From assembly GCF_038719015.1 (NCBI RefSeq), contig NZ_CP152276.1, forward strand, positions 1,126,001-1,190,000: a DNA stretch of 64,000 bases. Reading direction: 5' to 3'. Positions 17,926-25,713 of the stretch are shown one piece after another (position 1 is the first letter of the stretch; every line of letters starts with the position of its first letter). Below the pieces are notes generated by a model, which was given only the letters and a program-made list of their open reading frames with translations, did not search any database and was not told where the DNA came from. The position numbers and the translations under genes are program-made. The stretch is from Nguyenibacter vanlangensis (GTDB lineage: Bacteria > Pseudomonadota > Alphaproteobacteria > Acetobacterales > Acetobacteraceae).

Positions 17926-19761
17926 TCACGGGCCGGGATCGCGGGGCCAGAGCTGGATCGCGCCCGGGTCGATCCTGACGCGGCAGGCGTCGCCCGTGAC
18001 GCCGTCGGAGGGGTCCGTCGGAATGTCCAATATCGCCGCGCCCAACCGCAGGCGCATCGGATGCTGCCCGTCGCGCAGCGCGCCGCGCCGCAGGATCGCG
18101 GCCGGATAGTCGCCGTCGGGCGCCAGGCGGACCTGATGAGGCCGGACCGCCCAGCGCATTGCGGTCCCTGCCGCCGGGGCGTCGCCGGCGATGCACAGCG
18201 CCACCCCGCCGCCGATATCCATTCGGCCGCATGGCAGCATGAGTCCGTCGTGAATCTGGTCGGCCCCCAGCAGCCGCGCCGCGATCTCGCTGCCCGGACG
18301 GGTGAAGACCGATGCGACCGGGCCGGCGCGGACGATGCGGCCGCCATCGAGCAGGATGACCTCCTCCGCCATCTCCATCGCTTCGGCCGGGTCATGGGTC
18401 ACCAGGATGGTCATGGCGCGCATGGGCCCGAGCACGCGCAGGACGTCGCGGCGCAGCCGGGCGCGCAGCGGCGCGTCGAGCGCCGAGAACGGTTCGTCCA
18501 GCAGCACCAGATCCACCTCGCGCCGGGATAGGGCGCGGGCCAGGGCCACGCGCTGCCGCTGTCCGGGAGACAGTTGATGCGGGTAGCGGGCCGACAATTC
18601 ATCCAGCCCCATCAGCTTCATCCATGCCGCCGCCCGGTCGGGCGTGCTGTCGGCAGCGAACGAAACCTGCCGCGCCACCGTCAGGTGCGCCGGCAGGGCG
18701 TAGCCCTGGGGGACGAAGGCGATGCGCCGGCGCTGGGGCGGCACGTGGCCGAGATCGTCGTCATCGAGGCGGATTGTAGGGCGGATCGTGGCATCGGCCG
18801 CGTCGTCCAGGCCCGCGATCAGGCGGAGGGTCATCGACTTGCCGCTGCCCGACGCGCCGAGGATCGCCACCCGCCGCGCCCGGATGCGGCATGCCAGGCG
18901 AAGATGGAAACCGCCTGCCCTGTGGTCGAGCGCGAGGGACAGGGTCCGTGGCGGGGCGTCGCTGTCCGCCGTCTCGACCAGGGGGGCCGGCGTGCCGCCC
19001 GGCAGCGGAGCGTCCGCCCGGCGGGGGCGTGTCAGCGCCTGCCCCGCTGCCAGGATCGTCGCGGCCAGGAGCAGGGTCGGCGCCAGGATCGGCAGCATCG
19101 CCGGCAATCCGCTTTCGCCGAACGCGACATAGGTGAAGACCGGAAGGGAATAGGGGTGATAGGCCACCATGACCGTCGCCCCGAATTCGCCGAACGCGCG
19201 CAGCCATGCCAGGAGCAACCCGGCCAGGATCGCCCGCCAGGCCAGCGGCAGGCTGACGCGCCACAATACCGCGCCCGGGCCGTGCCCCAATGTCGCCGCC
19301 ACGTCCTCGATCGCCGGATCGACGGCCGAGAAGGCCGAACGGGCCGCGACGATGGCGAAGGGGGCGGCGACGAACGCCTGGGCCACGACGATGCCGGCGA
19401 AGCTGTCGCCGAGCCCCAGCGCGCCGAGCGGGCCGCCATATCCCAGCAGGAACAGCAGCAGGATGCCGCTGGCGAGCGGCGGGAGCGCCAGCGGCAATTG
19501 CACGACGCCCCCCAGCACGGCCAGCCACCGGTTGCGGCCCCGCGCCAGCAGATAGCCCAGCGGGATGCCCAGCAATGCCACCGCCACCGTCGCCACCGAC
19601 GCGCTGGCCAGCGACACCGCCGCCGCCCGGAGCAGCGCCGCGCGGTCCACGCCGTGCCAATCCGCGCCCCCCATGCGCGCCAGGCCGGCCGCGAACGGCG
19701 CCAGCAGGGAGGCGACCAGGACGAAGGAGAGGATGCGGACGGCGACGGGCATGCGCCCCAT
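17926..19761 (-). CDS. molybdate-type ABC transporter, fused permease and ATPase
   Basis: About 611 residues with two units normally made as separate proteins (ModB and ModC). The first 260 residues form a permease with five or six hydrophobic segments and the EAA-loop region EDVAATLGHGPGAVLWRVSL. Residues about 280-600 are an ABC ATPase with Walker A GASGSGKS, signature LSPGQRQRVALARAL, Walker B LVLLDEPFSALD and the switch His in LVTHD. A short C-terminal part resembles the MOP/TOBE-like end of such ATPases. Start is uncertain among GTG 19767, ATG 19761 and ATG 19752. It follows the binding-protein gene by a short gap, so both are one operon. Substrate could be molybdate or tungstate. Confidence 0.85.
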   Translation of the reverse strand: MGRMPVAVRILSFVLVASLLAPFAAGLARMGGADWHGVDRAALLRAAAVSLASASVATVAVALLGIPLGYLLARGRNRWLAVLGGVVQLPLALPPLASGILLLFLLGYGGPLGALGLGDSFAGIVVAQAFVAAPFAIVAARSAFSAVDPAIEDVAATLGHGPGAVLWRVSLPLAWRAILAGLLLAWLRAFGEFGATVMVAYHPYSLPVFTYVAFGESGLPAMLPILAPTLLLAATILAAGQALTRPRRADAPLPGGTPAPLVETADSDAPPRTLSLALDHRAGGFHLRLACRIRARRVAILGASGSGKSMTLRLIAGLDDAADATIRPTIRLDDDDLGHVPPQRRRIAFVPQGYALPAHLTVARQVSFAADSTPDRAAAWMKLMGLDELSARYPHQLSPGQRQRVALARALSRREVDLVLLDEPFSALDAPLRARLRRDVLRVLGPMRAMTILVTHDPAEAMEMAEEVILLDGGRIVRAGPVASVFTRPGSEIAARLLGADQIHDGLMLPCGRMDIGGGVALCIAGDAPAAGTAMRWAVRPHQVRLAPDGDYPAAILRRGALRDGQHPMRLRLGAAILDIPTDPSDGVTGDACRVRIDPGAIQLWPRDPGP

Positions 19762-19778
19762 GGACACGATCCGATCCG

Positions 19779-20669
19779 TCAGGCGGGGCGCAGCAGCGAG
19801 CGCAGGGCGGGTGGAACAGCGGCGGGATCGCCCATGACGGTGGGTGCGTCGCGGAGGCCGGGCACCTGCAGGCCGTATTGCGCCAGGACCGCCCTGCCCC
19901 GCGCGCCCAGCAGGAACGCCACCAGCCGTTCCGCGCCGTCCGGGTTCGGCGCATCGCGCAGGATGGTCACCGTATAGCGGGCCGAAAGGGCCAGGGCGGG
20001 CGGCAGGGTCATGGCCGGGATGTGCAGCGCCGCGGTTTCGGTCGCGTAGAAGAAGCCCACATCGATCTGCCCGGACTGCAGCCGCCCGACCAGGTTTTCC
20101 TCGGGCCGGACCTGGCGGTCGCCATCGCCGGCGTGAAGGATCCGGTCGGCGAGGCCGGGCTGGCGATAATATGTTTCGGCCTGATGCAGCAGCTTGACGG
20201 TCAGCGCGCCCTTGGGGTCCAGCAGGGGGTCGGTGCGGCCGATCCGGACGCCGGGCCGCTGCAGGGCCAGGTACCAGGGGTCGCTTTGCAGCGCGGCCGC
20301 GAACCGGCCGCGCGGGTCATAGCCGAGCACCAGCGGGGATTGGGCGAACAGCGCGTACCAGCGCACATGATCGCCATGTGCCGCGCCCAGCCGCAGATTC
20401 AGGGCGGGATCGGCACTGATATAGATATCGGCGCGCCGGAGGCCGGCCGCGATCTGGTTGGCCAGCGCCCCCGATCCGCCGGCATAGCCGCGAAAGACGT
20501 CCGTGCCCGTCGCGTCGAAGGCCGGCCCGATGCCGCGTTCCATCGCGGTCAGCAGCGATCCGGCATAGAGCACGTCGACGGTGCGGCCGCCGCGCGCCCG
20601 GGCGGCCCAAGGCAGCAGGCCGGCCGCCATTACGAACACGCGCCGTCGCATCCCGCCCCCGCCCTTCAC
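19779..20669 (-). CDS. molybdate/tungstate-type substrate-binding protein
   Basis: Periplasmic binding protein for the fused transporter downstream. About 296 residues if GTG 20669 is used, or 290 from ATG 20651 (MRRRVFVMAAGLLPWAARA, a short signal peptide). The mature start VDVLYAGSLLTAMERGIGPA, followed by GYAGGSGALANQIAAGLRRA and DIYISADP, is the pattern of the WtpA/ModA-like oxyanion-binding group; GSLL and GGSGAL would hold the oxyanion. A later block VGFFYATETAA is also typical. An inverted repeat with ATATAG halves sits just upstream and may be the operator. Confidence 0.8.
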   Translation of the reverse strand: MKGGGGMRRRVFVMAAGLLPWAARARGGRTVDVLYAGSLLTAMERGIGPAFDATGTDVFRGYAGGSGALANQIAAGLRRADIYISADPALNLRLGAAHGDHVRWYALFAQSPLVLGYDPRGRFAAALQSDPWYLALQRPGVRIGRTDPLLDPKGALTVKLLHQAETYYRQPGLADRILHAGDGDRQVRPEENLVGRLQSGQIDVGFFYATETAALHIPAMTLPPALALSARYTVTILRDAPNPDGAERLVAFLLGARGRAVLAQYGLQVPGLRDAPTVMGDPAAVPPALRSLLRPA

Positions 20670-20686
20670 GCTATATGGCCCTTCGC

Positions 20687-20706
20687 TCTATATAGCCGAA
20701 TATAGA
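20687..20706. promoter_or_regulatory. inverted repeat upstream of the oxyanion-binding gene, ModE-like operator candidate
   Basis: The sequence TCTATAT, six bases, ATATAGA forms a perfect 7-bp inverted repeat 18 bp before the GTG start. A further CTATAT lies nearer the gene. ModE operators also have TATAT-rich halves spaced by six to eight bases. The site would overlap the promoter. No modE gene is in the window, so the regulator is inferred. Confidence 0.45.
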
Positions 20707-20743
20707 CTAAGGCCGGGTTTCGCGGCCGTGCAAGTGGCGGGAC

Positions 20744-21370
20744 TCATGAAGGTGGCGTGGCGCCGGGCAGGTGCCACCCGTAATGCAGGGCCAGGAGGCG
20801 CAGCCCGAAGCAGGTCGCGGCACCGGCGCAGGCGACCGGCCTGCCCGGCAGCGCCAGCCGATGCCCCGCCACGACGACGAGCGCGCCGGCCAGCGCGGCG
20901 GTGGCGTAGATGTCGGACACCAGGACCATCGGGACGCGATTGACCAGGATGTCGCGCATCACGCCGCCGCCGATGGCGGTCACCATCCCCAGCAGGGCCG
21001 CCCCCAGCGGCACCAGGCCGCGCGACAGCGCCTTCTCGGCACCGGTGACGGCGAACAGCGACAATCCCGCCGCGTCCAGGACCGCGAGCGGGTACCAGGC
21101 CGGTACCGGACGCAGGACATGCCGCGCGGCGAACAGCGCCAGGCCGGTCAGGCATGCCAGGGCGGGATAGCGCCAGTCGCGGACGGCGCTGGGCGGGGTG
21201 TCGCCGATCAGCACGTCGCGGATGATGCCGCCGCCCAGCGCCACGACGCATGCCACGACCACGACGCCGAACACGTCCAGCCCGCGACCGATCGCCGCCA
21301 TCGCGCCCTCGGCGGCGAAGACCATGGTGCCCGCGAGGTCGCCGGCCAGGACGATCCGGTCCATCCGCAT
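20744..21370 (-). CDS. TRIC-type (UPF0126/YicG) membrane protein
   Basis: A 208-residue membrane protein with seven predicted hydrophobic segments built as two repeats. Each repeat carries the glycine-rich block of the family: ALGGGIIRDVLIGDTPP in the first and AIGGGVMRDILVNRVPMVL in the second. The E in FAAEGAMAA and the matching FAVTGAEKAL also fit. Bacterial relatives form trimeric cation channels; the physiological role is not settled. ATG 21370 is used because longer upstream frames have no similarity; a second ATG two codons later is equally possible. Confidence 0.85.
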   Translation of the reverse strand: MRMDRIVLAGDLAGTMVFAAEGAMAAIGRGLDVFGVVVVACVVALGGGIIRDVLIGDTPPSAVRDWRYPALACLTGLALFAARHVLRPVPAWYPLAVLDAAGLSLFAVTGAEKALSRGLVPLGAALLGMVTAIGGGVMRDILVNRVPMVLVSDIYATAALAGALVVVAGHRLALPGRPVACAGAATCFGLRLLALHYGWHLPGATPPS

Positions 21371-21540
21371 GCGCGCCGTTCCGGCCGGCCTGCGCTGCGA
21401 TGGGTGCCGACCTGCGGTCCCCCGGTCTGTGGTCCCCTGGTCTCCACTCCCCCGGTCTCCAGTCATTGTGACCTGGTCCCTCTTTTCGTGCCGGGCCCGG
21501 CTTCCCAGCCTATCATCACACCAGGAACAGGAGAGTCCCG

Positions 21541-21723
21541 ATGACGAACGCACCGGCAGACATCGCCACCGACCTGATCGCCCGTTACGGCGCGCAGGCC
21601 GCGGCGCATGCGACCGACCGCATGGAGGAAGCCCGCGCGCAGAACGAGATCGACGACGTGCAATGGTGGACCGCCGTCCTGAGCGCCATCGAGAAGCGGC
21701 GGCCGCCGTCCGGGAAGGCATGA
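21541..21723 (+). CDS. small protein of unknown function, paralogue of the 11765 gene
   Basis: A 60-residue, hydrophilic, helical protein beginning MTNAPADIATDLIARYGAQA. It is preceded by ACAGGAGAGTCCCG, a good ribosome site (AGGAGA) before the ATG. It shares the ARYG block, the acidic helix and the Trp-containing second helix with the 75-residue protein at 11765-11992. It sits between the TRIC-type gene and the M61 peptidase gene, each on the other strand. Function unknown. Confidence 0.7.
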   Translation: MTNAPADIATDLIARYGAQAAAHATDRMEEARAQNEIDDVQWWTAVLSAIEKRRPPSGKA

Positions 21724-21756
21724 CGGGGGCCGCGCGGACACGGCCCCCGGCCGCCG

Positions 21757-23769
21757 TCAGTGCCGGGGCGCCAGGATTCCGGCCAGCAGGTCGGGTGTGC
21801 CGGGCAGGCGTTCGAGATGCGGGTAGCGCAGGCCGCCATGATAGGAGACCGCGATCGTCACGTAGCGGTCGCCTTCCTTGAGCAGCAGCGCGATCGGCGC
21901 CGCGTGCGGGTCCCGCGCTTCGGTGATCGCGTCCTTGAGCACCGCCGGATCGTAGGCTTCGCCATTCACCGCGACCAGTTGGGCGTCGCGCGTCACCCCC
22001 GCCTGCCAGGCCGGGCTGCCCCATTCGACATTGGACAGCGTGCCGCCCTTGCCGACGACGAAGCCGACCGAATAGCTGAAATCGGCGACGTGGCGCAGCG
22101 CCTCATACGAGGTCATGAAATCGTTCGGCCGGTCGGTATAGGCCAGGCGATAGCCGGCGCGCGTGAAGCCGTCCAGCGGGGCATGGGTCGAGGTCCGGTC
22201 CAGGCGCCGGCGCAGGAACGACGCCCAGTCGTAGGGCTGGATATCGTTCAGCGCCTGCACCAGGTCGGCGAAACCGTAGGTGCTGGTGACGAAGCTGCCG
22301 TCATGCGTGCCGAAGAAATGCCGGGCGAAATCGTCCAGCGAACGCTTGCCGCCCGAAAGCTGGCGGATCAGCGTATCGGCATCCAGCCAGACGAGCTGGC
22401 CTTCGGAATAATAATCCTCGCTGCGCTGCCAACTGCGCCATGAGAGCGGCGCGCGCCGGGCGATGACGGGATCGTTGGTGGTGTCCTGCAGCGGCCGCCA
22501 TGTGCGCCCCCGCCGGGTGTCGTACAGCGCCGCGACCTCGGCCAGCGCGTCGATCACCTGGGCCTGGGTCATCAGGCCCGCGCGGGCGGCCAGGACATAG
22601 CCCCAATACTGGGTCTGTCCTTCATAGACCCAGAGGCCGGACCCGCGCTGCGGCGTGTTGAAATTGGGCGCCCACAGGTCGGCCGGGCGGCGATACTTGC
22701 CGTTCCAGGAATGGGTGTATTCGTGCGCCAGCAGGTCGCGCGCCGCGAAGGTCTTGTCCCAGTCGGTGAAATAGCCGCGCGGGCCGCTGTTCTCGCTGGA
22801 GCGATGATGTTCGAGGCCGATCCCGCCCAGTTCGTCGGTCAGGGCCAGCAGGAAATCGTAATGGTCGTAATGGTGCGACCCGTAGAGCAGGCCGGCCTGC
22901 GCGACCAGCGCGCGATGCGCGCCGATCTGGGCGTCGGTCGCCGCCAGTTCGGCCGGCTTGTCCGCGACCAGGTTGAGCGTGACCGGCACCGCCGCGCCGG
23001 GGGCAAGGTCGATGCGCCGGAAATAGCGGCCGGCGAAGAGCGGCGAGTCGACCAGCGTATTGTACGGCACCGGGTCGAAGGCCACCGTGTCGCCCTGCGC
23101 CCCGTGCGCGCGCAATGCCGTGCCGTACTGCCACCCGTGCGGCAGGCGCAGGTCGGCCTGCACGTCGATGCGGCGGGTGAAATACCCCGCCGGGTAGAGC
23201 GACACCGCGTTCCACTGCACGTTCAGCATGGCGGGCGTCATGACGACGCGCCCTTCCGCCGGCGAGACGGGCGACAGAAGCTGGAACGAGACGTCGAGTT
23301 CGTGCGTGCCTTTCGGCACCGGCACGTGGAAGGCGCTGACCGTGACGCTGTCGCGCACCCAGTCGACCGGGACGCCGCCCGCCTTGACCACCAGGCCGCC
23401 GAACTGATCGAGCGTGCCGGTCGGGGAATGATCGCCCGGCACCCACATCGGATAGAGCAGGGTCAGGTCACCGCCCGACGCCGCCAGGGAAGCGGGGACC
23501 GGCACGGTTTCGTGCACCGACAGGATATGCCGCGCCAGGTCGGTGGCATCGACCGCAAGGCGGATCGTGCCGCCGAAGGCGACGTCGCGCGGCGGAGGAA
23601 CGGAATCCGGCAACGGCAGCATCTGGGGCAGCATCTGGGGCGGCGTCTGCGGCAGGGGCTGAGGTTGGGGCTGGGGCTGGGGCTGGCTCGCCGCGTGAGC
23701 GGGAGCCGCCAGCGCCGCGCCGAGCAGCGCGGCCAGGAGCGAGGGGGACAACGGGCGCAAGAGGCACAT
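21757..23769 (-). CDS. exported M61 family glycyl aminopeptidase-type metallopeptidase
   Basis: About 670 residues. The start ATG 23769 gives a clear signal peptide (MCLLRPLSPSLLAALLGAAL, cut near AHA). A Gln/Pro-rich linker follows (QPQPQPQPQPLPQ, then PQMLPQML). The catalytic domain has the zinc motif HEYTH in LLAHEYTHSWNGKYRRP and the downstream Glu in WVYEGQTQYWG, both typical of M61. The last 100 residues, with VGFVVGKGGTLSNVEWGSPA, form a PDZ domain, as usual for the family. Acts in the periplasm, probably on small peptides with N-terminal Gly or Ala. Confidence 0.9.
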   Translation of the reverse strand: MCLLRPLSPSLLAALLGAALAAPAHAASQPQPQPQPQPLPQTPPQMLPQMLPLPDSVPPPRDVAFGGTIRLAVDATDLARHILSVHETVPVPASLAASGGDLTLLYPMWVPGDHSPTGTLDQFGGLVVKAGGVPVDWVRDSVTVSAFHVPVPKGTHELDVSFQLLSPVSPAEGRVVMTPAMLNVQWNAVSLYPAGYFTRRIDVQADLRLPHGWQYGTALRAHGAQGDTVAFDPVPYNTLVDSPLFAGRYFRRIDLAPGAAVPVTLNLVADKPAELAATDAQIGAHRALVAQAGLLYGSHHYDHYDFLLALTDELGGIGLEHHRSSENSGPRGYFTDWDKTFAARDLLAHEYTHSWNGKYRRPADLWAPNFNTPQRGSGLWVYEGQTQYWGYVLAARAGLMTQAQVIDALAEVAALYDTRRGRTWRPLQDTTNDPVIARRAPLSWRSWQRSEDYYSEGQLVWLDADTLIRQLSGGKRSLDDFARHFFGTHDGSFVTSTYGFADLVQALNDIQPYDWASFLRRRLDRTSTHAPLDGFTRAGYRLAYTDRPNDFMTSYEALRHVADFSYSVGFVVGKGGTLSNVEWGSPAWQAGVTRDAQLVAVNGEAYDPAVLKDAITEARDPHAAPIALLLKEGDRYVTIAVSYHGGLRYPHLERLPGTPDLLAGILAPRH

Positions 23770-24573
23770 CTCTCGAAATGCAAGGCGGTTGGAAAAAGCG
23801 GCCGGGCCGGCCGCCGCGGTCGTCGTCCGGCATGGCACGAAATTCGCCGCCCTGCCACTTGCGCCGGCCCCCGCCTGCAGCGCGCCGGCAGGGACGCCAC
23901 GGACCGCGCTGGCGAACCCTTGTGAAGTTTTCATGACAAGCGTTGTCCTGCCCATTTGGGTCGTCAAATTATTAAATTATGACAATCTTCCGACAAGGCA
24001 TGGTGAAACATTTTGCAATTTTTTCAGGAACCCAGTATTGACGGCCTCGGTGCCGGGGCAGCCCTGCTTCCTTGTCTTTCCGCCTTACGCGGTCTCCGGC
24101 CGTTTTTCTTCGCAATAGATGCATTATTTCGATGTGTTGTATTTTTGCGGAAGTTTTTCCAATGTCGTGTCGTCATTTACGGGCATGCAGACATTCCGTG
24201 CGGATGGCAACGCCGCCACATACGCGGCGAAGCCGGGAAAACCCGGCGGCGGCCGGCGCGCGCGGCGCGGGCTGCCCCCATGGACATTCGACATGATCGC
24301 CGCTACTGCCGTCGCGCGACGCGGGGGTCTGCGGCGGCCGGGACATGACCGGTTCCCGGGACATGCCGCCTAGCACCTCGTCACGCACCCTTTTTGTGCC
24401 TGCCGACCGGGGCGTCGGAGCATGGAGCCAGCCAGACGGACCAGCACAGACCCTGGCCCACACCCCACCATCCGGCAGGCCCGCCAGAATCCCCGCGCAG
24501 AACGGCGGAGGGACTGCCAGGACAGCCCGCACCCGACCATCCTTATTCCTTCCCCCGGATCCTGCGTCAGCCC
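23770..24573. other. intergenic stretch without a supported gene
   Basis: About 800 bp between two divergently transcribed units (M61 peptidase and metal efflux pump). The part from about 23940 to 24180 is more AT-rich than the neighbours and probably holds the promoters. Reading frames here have no family features. Short similar words (CACCCCACCATCC and CACCCGACCATCC) occur near 24463 and 24530 upstream of the efflux operon; their meaning is unknown. Confidence 0.5.
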
Positions 24574-25713
24574 ATGAAACAGTCCCGACTTATGACGATG
24601 CCCGCCCCGGACCGGCGGCGCGCGCCGGCTTTTCCCCTGGCCGCCGTCCTGGCCGCCGTGCTGGCGACGGCGGTCCCGCCGGCAGCGCGTGCCGACGCAA
24701 CGGTGCGCGACGACCATGGCACGCTGACCGTGCCCGCCAATTCGCCGATCGCCGGGCGATTGACCGTCCAGCCGGTCACGCTGTCCACCCCGTCGCGCGC
24801 CATTCCCATTCCCGGTGCGATCATGGCCGAGCCGTCGCGTTCGCTGGCCATCCTGCCGCCGCTGACCGGGCGTATCGTCAGCCTGGCGATCGCGCCGGGC
24901 GACAGCGTCACGCGCGGCCAGGTGCTGGCGGAAATCGTGTCGGGCGACATGGCCCAGGCCACCGCCGACGCGTTGAAGGCGCGCGCGGCGCTGGACCAGG
25001 CGCATCGGGCGCTGGACCGCGCGCTGGGCGTCGCAAGGGCCGGCGGGGCCGCCGTGCGGGACGTGGAGGCGGCGCGCAGCGCCTATCTGCAGGCCGCGGC
25101 GGAAGAAGAGCGCGCCGACGCGCGGCTGGCGGCCCTGGGCGGCCAGGGCGCGACCGGCGGCAGGATGGTTCTGCGGGCGCCGGTCGACGGCATCGTCTCG
25201 GCGGTCAACAGCGCGGCCGGCGCCTATATCTCGGACGTCACGGCCGCGATCATGACCATTGCCGACATCCGGCAGGTCTGGGCCACCGCCAGCATTCCGG
25301 AAAACCAGGTGCCGCTGGTCCAGGTCGGCCAGCAGGCCGACATTGCCGTGCCCGCGCTGCCGAACCAGGTGCGCCACGGCGTGATCGCCGCGATCGAGCC
25401 GGTCATGCATGCCGACACGCGCACCCTGCAGGCGCGCATCGTGCTGGCCAACGACGACGGCGCGCTGAAGCCCAACATGTTCGCGACGGTGACCGTCCAG
25501 GCCCCGCAGCCCGCGCGCATCATGGTGCCGCAATCGGCGCTGCTGATGAACAACGACCAGGTGACCGTATTCGTCGAAACCGCGCCCCACACCTATGTCC
25601 GCCGGATCGTCGACATCGTCTATGACGACGGCGCGCTGTGCGAGGTGACCTCCGGCCTTGCGGCCGGCGAGCGGATCGTGACCCAGGGCGCGGTGCTGCT
25701 GAACGATGATTAA
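24574..25713 (+). CDS. RND efflux membrane fusion protein, CusB/CzcB type
   Basis: Periplasmic adaptor of the pump encoded with the next two genes. The 379-residue product has an N-terminal signal segment (AFPLAAVLAAVLATAVPPAA, then RA). The biotinyl-lipoyl halves (ILPPLTGRIVSLAIAPGDSV and MVLRAPVDGIVSAVNSAAGA) flank a helical hairpin of about 60 residues. The beta-barrel block VWATASIPENQVPLVQVGQQ follows. No N-terminal metal-binding domain with Met residues is evident. The ATG at 24574 is chosen; another lies six codons later. The stop overlaps the start of the RND gene by eight bases. Confidence 0.9.
   Translation: MKQSRLMTMPAPDRRRAPAFPLAAVLAAVLATAVPPAARADATVRDDHGTLTVPANSPIAGRLTVQPVTLSTPSRAIPIPGAIMAEPSRSLAILPPLTGRIVSLAIAPGDSVTRGQVLAEIVSGDMAQATADALKARAALDQAHRALDRALGVARAGGAAVRDVEAARSAYLQAAAEEERADARLAALGGQGATGGRMVLRAPVDGIVSAVNSAAGAYISDVTAAIMTIADIRQVWATASIPENQVPLVQVGQQADIAVPALPNQVRHGVIAAIEPVMHADTRTLQARIVLANDDGALKPNMFATVTVQAPQPARIMVPQSALLMNNDQVTVFVETAPHTYVRRIVDIVYDDGALCEVTSGLAAGERIVTQGAVLLNDD

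Noticed and set aside
24173..24532. Minus-strand frame of about 119 codons upstream of the metal efflux operon
   Set aside because: Composition is biased, there is no ribosome site or family feature, and it covers the probable promoter region.
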